Source: Dyadobacter alkalitolerans DSM 23607 (GTDB lineage Bacteria > Bacteroidota > Bacteroidia > Cytophagales > Spirosomataceae). Taken from it: 64,000 nucleotides of DNA. The stretch covers positions 372,001 through 436,000 of the forward strand of contig NZ_AUAS01000002.1 of NCBI RefSeq assembly GCF_000428845.1. The letters run 5' to 3'. This document shows, piece by piece, positions 8,909 to 17,784 of the stretch. The translations under genes were made by a program, and so were the position numbers. The notes below the pieces were generated by a model. That model worked only from the letters and a program-made list of their open reading frames with translations. It searched no databases and was not told the DNA's origin. Position 1 is the stretch's first letter, and each line of letters opens with the position of its first letter.

Positions 8909-10351
8909 ATGATGCATTTAAATTTCATTACCATTATCGCCCGGCAGGAATGGGCGTCTGTCTTCCGAAGTAAAATCCCGCTGGCCCTTTTTACCGTATT
9001 ACTGATTGTGTCTCTCCTGGCCACCTTCACGGGATGGCAGTATGTGAGCAAGTTCAATACCCAGCAAAAGGCTGCTCATGAGCAAGTCCACGATCAATGG
9101 ATGAGCCAGCCCAACCGACACCCGCACCGCGTTGCGCATTACGGCTATATGGTTTTTCGGCAGAAATCGCCGCTGAGCTTCTTCGATTTTGGCCTCGACA
9201 GCTTTGTGGGGAATTCTGTCTTTTTGGAGGCTCACCGGCAAAATACGGTGAATATGAGCGAAGCAGGCTTTTCCAACGGGATGCTGCGTTTTGGGGAGCT
9301 GAGTATGGCCATGGTTTTACAGCTGCTCGTTCCACTGTTTATTATTTTCGTTGGCTTTCAGACGGTAGCGGGGCTCAAACAGAATGGTGTGCTAAAAATA
9401 CTGTTATGCCAAAGGGCGTCCTACCTGGATATCCTGATGGGAAAAACAGCAGGATTGACTGCCGTAGTCTGGGTTTTGTTCCTACCCTTGCTGCTTTCGG
9501 TCCTGATCGCCGGCAACCTGCTCATTGACGGCCAGATCAGCCAGGATGCCCTGGTACGCATTGCGCTGCTGACTACTGTATATGCTCTTTATTTCCTGAT
9601 CATCACCATGCTGGTTGTTATCGTGTCGGCGATGAGCAAATCCTCAAAAAGTGCGTTGATGGTCCTTGTCCTCATCTGGATGCTCTTTTTTATAGTCATT
9701 CCAAAAAGCGCACAGACATTCGGTGGCAGCTTCTTTCCTGCACCGGACAAGATCGCTTTCGAGCAGGCGATCGAAGCGGATGTGAGCAAGCAGGGTGACT
9801 CACATAATCCCGACGACCCGCATTTCGCCAATTTGAAAGCCAAAACATTACAGAAATACGGCGTGGATTCGATTTCGGCCCTGCCCGTCAATTATGGCGC
9901 GCTGGTGATGCAGGAAGGGGAAAATATCACATCCCATATCTTCAACAAGCATTTTGATCACCTGATCGGCATTTACCAATCGCAGAACGCGGTGTCTACT
10001 ATATTAGGCTTTGCCGACCCGTATCTGGCGATCCGCAATATTTCGATGAATTTGTCAGGCACCGACTTCGACAATTTCACAGCATTCCAGAAGCAAACGG
10101 AGAAATACCGGTTTGAGAAAACAAAGAAGCTCAACGACATTCATTTGACGCAGATCAAATTTCAGAATGACAGCAAACAAAAAGTGAGCGCGAAAAACTG
10201 GCAGCAACAGCCCGACTTCGCTTTTAAGCCCGTAACGATCACCGAAAACCTCTCTGCCGGCAAGTTCAGCCTGGGTGCCTTATGCTTCTGGATCGTGGCC
10301 GCGTTGGCCGCTTTAACTTACATTTCTTCCAAACGCAAATATCAATTATGA
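8909..10351 (+). CDS. ABC-2 type exporter permease, DUF3526 family (first of two)
   Basis: About 480 residues. The frame opens with GTG at 8870, but the ATG at 8909 with AAAGGA about 13 bp upstream is preferred. One transmembrane helix lies near the N-terminus, then a roughly 100-residue extracytoplasmic part (RVAHYGYMVFRQKSPLSFFDFG), then a group of helices (VLQLLVPLFIIFVGFQTVAG onwards), a second large extracytoplasmic loop and a C-terminal helix. This is the DUF3526 layout. It forms an operon with the next permease (ATGA stop/start overlap) and the ATPase. The exported substrate is unknown. Confidence 0.85.
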   Translation: MMHLNFITIIARQEWASVFRSKIPLALFTVLLIVSLLATFTGWQYVSKFNTQQKAAHEQVHDQWMSQPNRHPHRVAHYGYMVFRQKSPLSFFDFGLDSFVGNSVFLEAHRQNTVNMSEAGFSNGMLRFGELSMAMVLQLLVPLFIIFVGFQTVAGLKQNGVLKILLCQRASYLDILMGKTAGLTAVVWVLFLPLLLSVLIAGNLLIDGQISQDALVRIALLTTVYALYFLIITMLVVIVSAMSKSSKSALMVLVLIWMLFFIVIPKSAQTFGGSFFPAPDKIAFEQAIEADVSKQGDSHNPDDPHFANLKAKTLQKYGVDSISALPVNYGALVMQEGENITSHIFNKHFDHLIGIYQSQNAVSTILGFADPYLAIRNISMNLSGTDFDNFTAFQKQTEKYRFEKTKKLNDIHLTQIKFQNDSKQKVSAKNWQQQPDFAFKPVTITENLSAGKFSLGALCFWIVAALAALTYISSKRKYQL

Positions 10352-11739
10352 AAACCCGGCAAAAAGTATTGCTCCTGGAAGCTAAAAACTTTCTGTTAGG
10401 AAGTAACGTGCTTATTGGCGCGATCAACCTTCTTCTTTTTGGCTTTTACGGATTTTATCATGGCAGCCAGGTGATTGGCCGTCAGCAACAGACCATCGCT
10501 TCCGTACCGGCGGTGCAAAAGCAACATTTACAGGAAATCGTTGCGCATGGAACGGGAAAAGCCGTTGGTACAACGGCATACTATCCATTTTTTTACACCG
10601 CCAATCCTGCCTCTCCATGGGCCAGATTCTCCATTGGTCAGCGCGACGTAAACCCTTTTACATTGAAGGTAAAGATGCTGGCCATTGAAGGGCAGCTTTA
10701 TGATTCGGAATTGACCAACCCGCTTACCTTGCTGGTCGGGAACCTGGATGCATCATTTGTATTTATATTTCTCTTTCCATTGCTGATCATTGCATTTACC
10801 TACAATGCGCTCTCCGAAGAACAGGAAAACGGCGTCTGGAAGATCGTCAGGACCACCAGCGACAGCATTGGTGCAGCCATAGCGGGTAAAATGCTGATCC
10901 GGTTTGGAATTGTTACAGCAGTAGCGCTTATCGTATTCGGAGCCGCAGTCGTGACATTGCACCTGCCCCTTTCCGTCCCGACATTTCAGCTTCTGGCGAT
11001 GGTCATGCTTTATGTGTTGTTCTGGTTTATAGTCGCTTTGCTGGTTGTTGCCCTTGGTAAAAGTTCTGCCTTCAACGCAACCACGCTCGTCTGCATCTGG
11101 ATCTTTCTGGCTATTCTTTTTCCCGGGATTGCCAACATCGCTGTCAACAAGCGCATACCCGTGCCTGAAGCAGCGGAAACGGCCATCCGGCAACGGGAAG
11201 GTTACCATGCCAAGTGGGACGAACCCAAAATGCCGACCATGGAAAAATTCTACGCCGTGTATCCGCAGTATCGCAAATACCCGATTCCGGAAGATAAGTA
11301 TTCGCCAGGCTGGTACTATGCCATGCAGTTCTCCGGGGATCTGGAATCGGCTCATTCTTCGGAAAAATTATTTGATAAACTGATGCAAAGGCAAACATGG
11401 TCAGAGCACATCGCTGTATTTAATCCTGTTATCGCCGCCCAGCAGTCTCTCAATAAGATCGCCAATACGGACCTTACCAGCCACATTCGCTATTTGCAAT
11501 CGGTTAAAAACCATCACAGGCAGGTGCGCGAATATTTTTACCCTTTCATCTTTGAAGGAACACCCACGGAAAGTATTAATTGGAGCGGTTACCCGGCTTA
11601 TCAGCCAACCTCATATGTCAGCGAACCGGTCGTTAATGGCCTGGCGGCGATTTTCGTATGGGCTGTGGGCTCATTGGTAGCAGCGCTAGTGCTTTTCAAA
11701 AGAAATTTTATTCAAATTAAAGACATTCAAAATGCTTGA
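10348..11739 (+). CDS. ABC-2 type exporter permease, DUF3526 family (second of two)
   Basis: 463 residues from the ATG at 10348, which overlaps the previous stop as ATGA and suggests translational coupling. The topology repeats that of the preceding gene: N-terminal helix, an extracytoplasmic segment with TANPASPWARFSIGQRDVNPF, a helix group beginning FVFIFLFPLLIIAFTYNALS, a large second loop and a terminal helix. The two permeases are therefore paralogues that probably form a heterodimer. The stop lies 8 bases inside the start of the ATPase gene. Confidence 0.85.
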   Translation: MKTRQKVLLLEAKNFLLGSNVLIGAINLLLFGFYGFYHGSQVIGRQQQTIASVPAVQKQHLQEIVAHGTGKAVGTTAYYPFFYTANPASPWARFSIGQRDVNPFTLKVKMLAIEGQLYDSELTNPLTLLVGNLDASFVFIFLFPLLIIAFTYNALSEEQENGVWKIVRTTSDSIGAAIAGKMLIRFGIVTAVALIVFGAAVVTLHLPLSVPTFQLLAMVMLYVLFWFIVALLVVALGKSSAFNATTLVCIWIFLAILFPGIANIAVNKRIPVPEAAETAIRQREGYHAKWDEPKMPTMEKFYAVYPQYRKYPIPEDKYSPGWYYAMQFSGDLESAHSSEKLFDKLMQRQTWSEHIAVFNPVIAAQQSLNKIANTDLTSHIRYLQSVKNHHRQVREYFYPFIFEGTPTESINWSGYPAYQPTSYVSEPVVNGLAAIFVWAVGSLVAALVLFKRNFIQIKDIQNA

Positions 11740-12427
11740 AGCCAGAAACCTTACCAAAAGATACGGGAACCATACAGCCTTAAACAGCCTTAACCTGAGT
11801 ATCCAGCCAGGCGAGATTTTTGCGCTGCTGGGTCAAAACGGAGCCGGGAAAACCACAACTATCAATTTGTTTCTGGGTTTTATTGAACCCACGGAAGGAA
11901 CCGCATCGATCGATGGCATATCCGTTGCAGAGCATCCCCAGGCGATCAAGCAATACCTGGCTTACATTCCCGAAACTGTTATGCTCTATCCAAATTTGAC
12001 CGGCATCGAAAACCTGCAATATTTCTCATCGCTGGCCGGTTTTGATTACTCCAAAAAAGAGCTGGGCGGATTACTTGCAAGTGCCGGCCTGCAATCGCAG
12101 GCATATGAACAAAGACTGGCGGGATACTCCAAAGGAATGCGGCAAAAAGTCGGCATTGCCATTGCAGTAGCCAAAAAAGCCAAGGTTCTGCTTCTCGATG
12201 AGCCTACCAGCGGGCTTGATCCGAAAGCATCCAATGAATTTTCTCAGATCATCCAAACCCTCTCCAAGAATGGAACCGCGATCCTGATGGCAACGCATGA
12301 TATTTTCAGGGCAAAAGAAGTAGCCAGCAGGATCGGTATTATGAAAGAAGGAACTTTACAATCGGTGCTTGATGCTTCCTCAATCTCTGCCAACGAGCTG
12401 GAAAGTTTGTATCTCAAAACAGTTTAA
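11732..12427 (+). CDS. ABC transporter ATP-binding protein
   Basis: 231 residues. Walker A LGQNGAGKTTT (about 34-44), signature YSKGMRQKVG, Walker B VLLLDEPTSGLDP and the switch His in MATHD are all intact. It is the energy-supplying subunit for the two preceding DUF3526 permeases, with which it overlaps by 8 bases. It belongs to the CcmA/NatA-type subfamily common in multidrug or gliding-linked exporters; a specific role cannot be assigned. Confidence 0.93.
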   Translation: MLEARNLTKRYGNHTALNSLNLSIQPGEIFALLGQNGAGKTTTINLFLGFIEPTEGTASIDGISVAEHPQAIKQYLAYIPETVMLYPNLTGIENLQYFSSLAGFDYSKKELGGLLASAGLQSQAYEQRLAGYSKGMRQKVGIAIAVAKKAKVLLLDEPTSGLDPKASNEFSQIIQTLSKNGTAILMATHDIFRAKEVASRIGIMKEGTLQSVLDASSISANELESLYLKTV

Positions 12428-12496
12428 CAAAACAAAATAGTCTAACACTGTTCAATTTGGGTGCATTTCTAAGCCATACTCACTAGTTTTACGGCT

Positions 12497-13702
12497 ATGG
12501 CACAATTGATAAACATCCATTCGTTTAAGAAATTTTTTCAGTCGAGCTCCATCGGCGGTTTCATACTGATCATTTGCGTGATCATTTCACTGTTTATAGC
12601 CAACTCCGGCGCGGGACCGGGATTTGAAGCATTTCTGGCTAGGGAAATCGGAGCTGATCTGGGCAGCATTCACTTACGCTACCCTATTCTGCTATGGATC
12701 AATGACGGGTTAATGGCCATTTTCTTCCTTTTAGTAGGCCTGGAAATCAAGCGCGAGATGGTGGAAGGTGAACTTTCATCTTTCAAAAAAGCCTCTCTTC
12801 CGATCCTCGCAGCCATAGGCGGCGTGTTGGCGCCTGCACTGATTTATTATGCATTCAATGCCGGCACGGAAACGGCTGGCGGCTGGGGCATACCCATGGC
12901 AACGGACATTGCCTTTGCCATTGCGATCATTTCCATGCTTGGAAAGCGTGCGCCGTCGTCCCTCAAAGTCTTCCTTTCGGCGCTGGCCATTGTCGACGAC
13001 CTGATGGCGATCCTGGTCATAGCCATTTTTTATTCCTCTGATATACATTACACTTACCTTTTATACGCGTTTGGGATCTTCCTATTCCTTTTGTTGCTAA
13101 ATAAGTTGAAGGTAAAAAGCCTCGCGGCATATCTTATTCCCGGGCTATTTATCTGGTATCTTATTCACCACTCTGGCGTACACGCCACTATTGCGGGTGT
13201 TTTGACCGCATTTGCAATTCCCACAACCCCGGACGCAACCGAGTCCCCGCTGGAAAAACTCGAACATTTTCTCGTCAACCCCGTCAACTTTGTGATTATG
13301 CCCATTTTTGCCCTGGCCAATACCAACATTCAGTTTGAAGCGGGTATGCTGGAAGGATTGACCACCGTACTTGGCATCGGAATCATGGCCGGGCTTGTCA
13401 TAGGAAAGCCCGTTGGAATTACCATTTTCTCCTGGGTTGCAGTGAAGCTCAGGATTGCCAGAATGCCCAATAACGCCTCCTGGCTCCATATTATAGGCGT
13501 CGGAATGCTGGGTGGAATCGGCTTTACCATGTCCATTTTCATTGCGCTGCTTTCCTTTGCCGGCAAGGACCTGATCCTTTCAGAAGCCAAATTTTCCATT
13601 TTAACTGCCTCCATCATTTCCGGAATAATCGGTTACATCTGGCTGAGCTCACTAGACAAAAAAAACAAAAAAACCGGCTTATCGCCTGCTGAGGATCAAT
13701 AA
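12497..13702 (+). CDS. nhaA: Na+/H+ antiporter NhaA
   Basis: 401 residues with about twelve hydrophobic segments. The family core is complete: NDGLMAIFFLLVGLEIKRE near residues 70-87, GIPMATDIAFA (Asp137) and SALAIVDDLMAIL with the paired Asp167/Asp168 that bind the exchanged ions. It exports Na+ in exchange for protons across the inner membrane, supporting pH and salt balance. It follows the ABC operon by 69 bp and may be transcribed alone. Confidence 0.95.
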   Translation: MAQLINIHSFKKFFQSSSIGGFILIICVIISLFIANSGAGPGFEAFLAREIGADLGSIHLRYPILLWINDGLMAIFFLLVGLEIKREMVEGELSSFKKASLPILAAIGGVLAPALIYYAFNAGTETAGGWGIPMATDIAFAIAIISMLGKRAPSSLKVFLSALAIVDDLMAILVIAIFYSSDIHYTYLLYAFGIFLFLLLLNKLKVKSLAAYLIPGLFIWYLIHHSGVHATIAGVLTAFAIPTTPDATESPLEKLEHFLVNPVNFVIMPIFALANTNIQFEAGMLEGLTTVLGIGIMAGLVIGKPVGITIFSWVAVKLRIARMPNNASWLHIIGVGMLGGIGFTMSIFIALLSFAGKDLILSEAKFSILTASIISGIIGYIWLSSLDKKNKKTGLSPAEDQ

Positions 13703-13779
13703 TCACCCGTTTGTTGGCACACTATTAATATGCATCCGCGAAAGCAGGATATCTGCTTAACGGACACACGAACGAGATT

Positions 13780-14172
13780 ATGGGAGATAAAAAATTATTT
13801 GTCATGATTGATGATGACACAGACGATCATGAAATATTCAGCATGGCGCTATCCGAGCTTGTCAAGCCATTGAAATGTCTTTTTTTCAAGGATTGTGAGT
13901 CGGCCGTCGCATATTTCAGCCAGCAGTCGGCCTCTGCGCCCGGATATGTGTTTATTGACCTCAACCTGCCCAGGATACCTGGGGACGAATGTCTGGTGCA
14001 CCTGCAAAAGTTGCAGGAATTCGACAGCCCCCGCATCATCATTTATTCCGGCCCCATCCCGGAAGAGTGGCGGGAACGTTTTAAGCAAATCGGTGTTGAC
14101 CAGTTTATCGAGAAGACCGGTTCAATTCCTGAACTGGTTGGTGAGCTGAAACAATTGACCGCGTTGGATTAA
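13780..14172 (+). CDS. Single-domain response regulator (receiver)
   Basis: 130 residues with the acidic pocket IDDDTDD (10-16), phosphoacceptor Asp60 in VFIDLNLPRIPG, Ser90 in IIIYSG and Lys112 in IEKTG. There is no output domain. It is more distant from the receiver at 1338 than expected for a recent duplicate. Its stop codon overlaps the stop of a decayed receiver fragment read on the opposite strand. No kinase is adjacent. Confidence 0.88.
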   Translation: MGDKKLFVMIDDDTDDHEIFSMALSELVKPLKCLFFKDCESAVAYFSQQSASAPGYVFIDLNLPRIPGDECLVHLQKLQEFDSPRIIIYSGPIPEEWRERFKQIGVDQFIEKTGSIPELVGELKQLTALD

Positions 14173-14303
14173 ACACGGCCGGGCCAGTTTTTGCTGAGTG
14201 TTTCCAGTCCGTCCATCCGCGGCATATTTACATCCAGCAAAATCAATGCAGGAAAATCAGGACTGCTGGTATCGATAAGTTCAAAAAAATGCTGTCCGTC
14301 TGA
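14169..14303 (-). pseudogene. Remnant of a response-regulator receiver domain
   Basis: Read on the minus strand, this stretch encodes a clear receiver core: DGQHFFELIDT, then ALILLDVNMPRMDGLETL with the phosphoacceptor Asp, then a stop after NWPGRV. In the same frame a TGA stands two codons before the preserved part (14304-14306), and no N-terminal half or C-terminal Lys motif is present. It is therefore a fragment of about 44 codons, too short for a working receiver, left by deletion. Its stop overlaps that of the intact plus-strand receiver. Confidence 0.7.
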
Positions 14304-14377
14304 TCAGGTCACGTGCATACACGTGGCAACTAGATTACGCTGGACAACAACATCGAACCGAAACAAATAACGTTATT

Positions 14378-15847
14378 ATGCGGAAAGTGATTTACAAATG
14401 CGCGATAAGTCTGGCTTTGCTGTCATCGGCTGCGTCCTGTTCATCAGACGAGTCAAAACTTACCGGCATCTGGCATACCGAACTGGAAGCCATACCCCAA
14501 CTAAAAAGCGCATTTGATCTGGAATTGAATCACGATTTTTTCGGGGATAAATGGAGCGGGCGGTTCGAAATTGCCGAAACCATGACCGAAGGAAACTTAT
14601 CCAGTGTAAATATTGATGGCTCCAAAATAACGCTTGATCTTGGCCAGGGCGCCATGTTCAAAGGCAATCTTGCAAATAATAAGCAGGAAATATCGGGTGT
14701 ACTCCACGTGCCCGGCATCGAGAAGCAGACACTGCGTTTTACCAAAATAGAAAAATGGTCATCGCAGCGGCCCGCAAGGAGCGACAGGGATAATCAACCT
14801 GTAAAAATCTGGGCATATCAGGCGCCCCCGGAAATTCACGACGGATGGAAAGTTGGCACGGTCAACACATCAACCGAAGCTTCAAAGCCTTTGAGGGATC
14901 TTTTTGAGAATATCCTGAAAGGTAATTTTAATGGGCTCGATGCAATCCTGGTTGCCCGGAATGGAAAATTGTTGTTGGAGGAATACTTTTATATGGGCGA
15001 TCGGGAAAGGATTCACAGTATACAGTCGTGCACGAAAAGTGTGACCTCGCTATTAATTGGTATTGCGCATGACGATGGCCTTATCAAGAATCTCGATGCG
15101 CCTGTGAACACCTTTTTTCCGGCTTACGGGGATTCCACAAAACAAAAAATGCCTCCGTTTACTCTGCGCAATGCATTAACCATGTCAGCAGCATTGGATT
15201 GGCGTGAGGATATTCCTTATTCAGATCTGCGAAACGATGCAGTCCTGATGAACCAGAGTAAGGATATGTTTCAGTATGTTTTATCTAAAAAACCTGACCC
15301 AACGGTCCGACCAGGAGAAGTATTTGAATACAACAGCGGACTCTCCATTTTGCTGGGAGGTGTTATTGCCAATACAACCGGAAAACCAGCCGATCAATAC
15401 GCAACGCAAACGCTCTTCAAAGATCTGGGAATAAACAAATTTACCTGGACCGCTATGAACGGGCAAATCCATACAGGCGGCGGACTGTTCATGAAGCCGC
15501 GGGATATATTGAAGTTGGGCCAGCTGGTGCTCGACGAGGGAAAATGGAATGACAAACAGATTGTTTCAGCATCCTGGATCAAAGAATCCACGGCATTTAA
15601 TTTACCTGTAAATAAGGCAAACAAGGAGTGGGGATATGGATATCAATGGTGGCGTGGCGTGCTTCGGGCTGAGAATAAGGTATTTAAAACAATATATGCA
15701 GCAGGATATGGAGGCCAGGTGCTGTGTGTCATTCCGGATCTGGACCTAGTGATTTTGACCTTACACCACAATGCAACCGAAGGAAACGGCAGACGGAGTA
15801 TTTTATGGAAGGAAATGGAAACCAACATCCTCCCTGCATTCAAATGA
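14378..15847 (+). CDS. Beta-lactamase-fold serine hydrolase, lipoprotein
   Basis: 489 residues. The signal peptide ends in a lipobox SSAASC (Cys21), so the mature protein is lipid-anchored. Residues about 25-125 form a beta-rich N-terminal domain. The C-terminal domain is of the class C beta-lactamase/esterase (AmpC, EstB) type, with S217-C-T-K220 as the SxxK nucleophile motif, Y318-N-S as the YxN motif and HTGGGLFM as the likely third box. Many relatives are D-aminopeptidases, esterases or of unknown substrate, so no antibiotic resistance should be assumed. It stands alone. Confidence 0.85.
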   Translation: MRKVIYKCAISLALLSSAASCSSDESKLTGIWHTELEAIPQLKSAFDLELNHDFFGDKWSGRFEIAETMTEGNLSSVNIDGSKITLDLGQGAMFKGNLANNKQEISGVLHVPGIEKQTLRFTKIEKWSSQRPARSDRDNQPVKIWAYQAPPEIHDGWKVGTVNTSTEASKPLRDLFENILKGNFNGLDAILVARNGKLLLEEYFYMGDRERIHSIQSCTKSVTSLLIGIAHDDGLIKNLDAPVNTFFPAYGDSTKQKMPPFTLRNALTMSAALDWREDIPYSDLRNDAVLMNQSKDMFQYVLSKKPDPTVRPGEVFEYNSGLSILLGGVIANTTGKPADQYATQTLFKDLGINKFTWTAMNGQIHTGGGLFMKPRDILKLGQLVLDEGKWNDKQIVSASWIKESTAFNLPVNKANKEWGYGYQWWRGVLRAENKVFKTIYAAGYGGQVLCVIPDLDLVILTLHHNATEGNGRRSILWKEMETNILPAFK

Positions 15848-15898
15848 TTGTAGTTAAGTCGAACCAACAACCGCAAGTAACAGAAGCAGCCCTACCCA

Positions 15899-17143
15899 TC
15901 AAGTCGCTTTAAACAAAACCTGTCCGTCCTTTTGCACATACCAGGCCGTTACGGGATTGAAATGGTAACCCATGTTACCGCCTCTTGCTGCTAATAATTG
16001 TTTTAGAAAGGGCTGGACGTAGCCCGTTTCGTCTACGGCACGGCTCATGATCTCAGTGGGGTTGCCGTCCCATTGCCAGAGATGCCTGAATGCCGTAATT
16101 GCTTTGTCGAGAACGGGTTCCTGTAACGCAGCCGTTTTCCAGCTTTTTCCTGCATCCGTACTCACTTCCACCCGCACGATTTTGCCTCGACCGCTCCAGG
16201 CAATGCCTCGTATCTCGATCCAGCCTGCTTCTACTTTGGCCGGATAGCTCGGGTAAGTGATCACAGACCGGGCATCCATAGTGAAGCTGAATTGCCTTAT
16301 TTTTCCGCCGGCAACCGTTTCCGTGTACTTGGAAGTTTCCTCACGGGTCATAAACGGCGCGTCCGAAAGCTCCATGCGGCGCAGCCATTTGACGCTTGCA
16401 TTCCCTTCCCATCCCGGAAGGAAAAGCCTTGCAGGGTAACCTTGCTCGGGCCGCACAGCCTCGCCATTCTGCGCATATGCAATGATGGCGTCATCGAATC
16501 CTTTCCGGACGGGAACGCTGCGTGTCATCACTGCGGCATCGCCTCCTTCGGCCAGGAACCAGCTTGCTTTTGGGTTCACACCCACTTCCCGAAACAAGGT
16601 CGAGAGCTTCACGCCTGTCCATTCGCTCTGGCTTACCAGCCCGCAAATCTCCTGCGGCCGGAGCTTCCCATCATTACTGCCGCGATAATTGCCCGAACAT
16701 TCCAGAAAGGCAGTCCGCGACACGGACGGGAAACGTTTGAGATCAGCCAGGGTGAAAACCATTGGCTTATCGACCATGCCGTGAATGACGAGTTCGTATT
16801 TGGACGGATCAATGGCGGGAACGCCGCCGTGATGCCGTTCGTAATGCAGGTCAGACGGTGTTATAGTGCCGTATAAATCTTGTAAAGGTGTACGCGAAGA
16901 AGTGTCCGATGGTGTCTTGACCGGCTTTTCAAATGCCGACCTCGTCCCTAATGTTCCGGGAGGCACACCCGGCACTTTGGCAGGGTCGTCGCTAATGCTT
17001 TCGGCTTGGGTAAGCGCTGCCTGAAACGCCTTCCCCTGCGCAGTTTGCACCAGCACAACAGTCGCCGCAGCCGCCCCGGCAAGGAGATTTCTGCGGCTGA
17101 TCTTGATTCCTGCAGAAGCGTTTTTATCGTCTCTTTTATCCAT
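15899..17143 (-). CDS. Periplasmic sulfite-oxidase-type molybdopterin oxidoreductase, Tat-exported
   Basis: 414 residues. The N-terminus has a Tat signal, SRRNLLAGAAAATVVLV. The molybdopterin domain carries the Mo-ligating Cys149 in AFLECSGNYRG, and the C-terminal Mo-co dimerisation domain is present (GWIEIRGIAWSGRGKIVRVEVS, STDAGKSW). That two-domain layout fits sulfite oxidase/SorA-like enzymes rather than the shorter MsrP. Expected reaction: sulfite to sulfate, with electrons to cytochrome c. The gene begins 2 bp after the stop of a monohaem cytochrome c gene, the pairing seen in SorAB-type sulfite dehydrogenases. It is the last gene of the six-gene SusCD-DoxX operon. Substrate remains inferred. 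Confidence 0.87.
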   Translation of the reverse strand: MDKRDDKNASAGIKISRRNLLAGAAAATVVLVQTAQGKAFQAALTQAESISDDPAKVPGVPPGTLGTRSAFEKPVKTPSDTSSRTPLQDLYGTITPSDLHYERHHGGVPAIDPSKYELVIHGMVDKPMVFTLADLKRFPSVSRTAFLECSGNYRGSNDGKLRPQEICGLVSQSEWTGVKLSTLFREVGVNPKASWFLAEGGDAAVMTRSVPVRKGFDDAIIAYAQNGEAVRPEQGYPARLFLPGWEGNASVKWLRRMELSDAPFMTREETSKYTETVAGGKIRQFSFTMDARSVITYPSYPAKVEAGWIEIRGIAWSGRGKIVRVEVSTDAGKSWKTAALQEPVLDKAITAFRHLWQWDGNPTEIMSRAVDETGYVQPFLKQLLAARGGNMGYHFNPVTAWYVQKDGQVLFKAT

Positions 17144-17145
17144 TA

Positions 17146-17784
17146 TTATCTGATTTCCGGCCCGTCCGTCCGGTCGTCCGGGACGAAGTTATTTCTTGCC
17201 GGCATTTTTACTTTTGGCAGGTTCTTAGCATTCAATGTTACTTTTTCATCCCATAACCCATTGGCATTAAGCAAAAAAGCAGTGAGGCTGTACACTTCCT
17301 GGTCGGTCAGGGAACCAGGTTGGTTGAAGGGCATAGCACGGCGGATGTAATCAAAAACGGTTGTGGCGTATGGCCAGTAAGTGCCAATGGCTTTGATCCG
17401 CTTTACGTCTGTGCGCCTGGCATCACCTGTGGCGCCCGTGCTTTTGCCAGCAGAATCCGGCGCTGCTACGAGGCGGTCATTGGGACCTTCGGTTCCGGTT
17501 GCTCCGTGGCAGGCTGCACATTTTAATGCATAGATTTCACGGCCCCGTAACACATTGCCCTCGCCCGCAGGCAATCCCTTTCCGTCGGGCGAGATGTCAA
17601 TGTCCCATGCTGCAATTTGTATTGCAGAAGCCTTTTTACCGAAGCCGAAGCTCTTGGGCCAGTCGAGGGTGTCGCTGGCATTTTTCCTAGTTTTATCAAA
17701 ATGATTTTCACGCTTCACAGCGGCCACCAGCAAGAGCATGGCCAGGATCGGCCATATGCCGTATCTAATCGTATTTTCCCGCAT
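17146..17784 (-). CDS. Monohaem c-type cytochrome, likely electron acceptor of the molybdoenzyme
   Basis: 212 residues. The N-terminal hydrophobic segment (IWPILAMLLLVAAV) is a signal or anchor. One haem motif, C89-A-A-C-H93, lies in ALKCAACHGATG, and a likely axial Met follows in RRAMPFNQPG. The preceding IDISPDGKGLPAGEG stretch and the position next to the sulfite-oxidase gene resemble SorB-like partners. Its start lies 20 bp inside the end of the upstream DoxX-like gene, so translation is probably coupled. Confidence 0.87.
   Translation of the reverse strand: MRENTIRYGIWPILAMLLLVAAVKRENHFDKTRKNASDTLDWPKSFGFGKKASAIQIAAWDIDISPDGKGLPAGEGNVLRGREIYALKCAACHGATGTEGPNDRLVAAPDSAGKSTGATGDARRTDVKRIKAIGTYWPYATTVFDYIRRAMPFNQPGSLTDQEVYSLTAFLLNANGLWDEKVTLNAKNLPKVKMPARNNFVPDDRTDGPEIR

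Noticed and set aside
10753..11355. 200-codon open frame on the minus strand inside the second DUF3526 permease
   Set aside because: Cys/Asp-rich mirrored frame with no family resemblance; the permease is supported by topology and gene overlap.
14310..14325. Two CACGTG hexamers separated by CATA
   Set aside because: Looks like a small operator or stem, but it is too short and lies in decayed sequence; no regulator can be linked to it.
14378..15847. Antibiotic-resistance beta-lactamase
   Set aside because: SxxK and YxN motifs are shared by many esterases and peptidases, and the extra N-terminal domain and lipid anchor fit those better.
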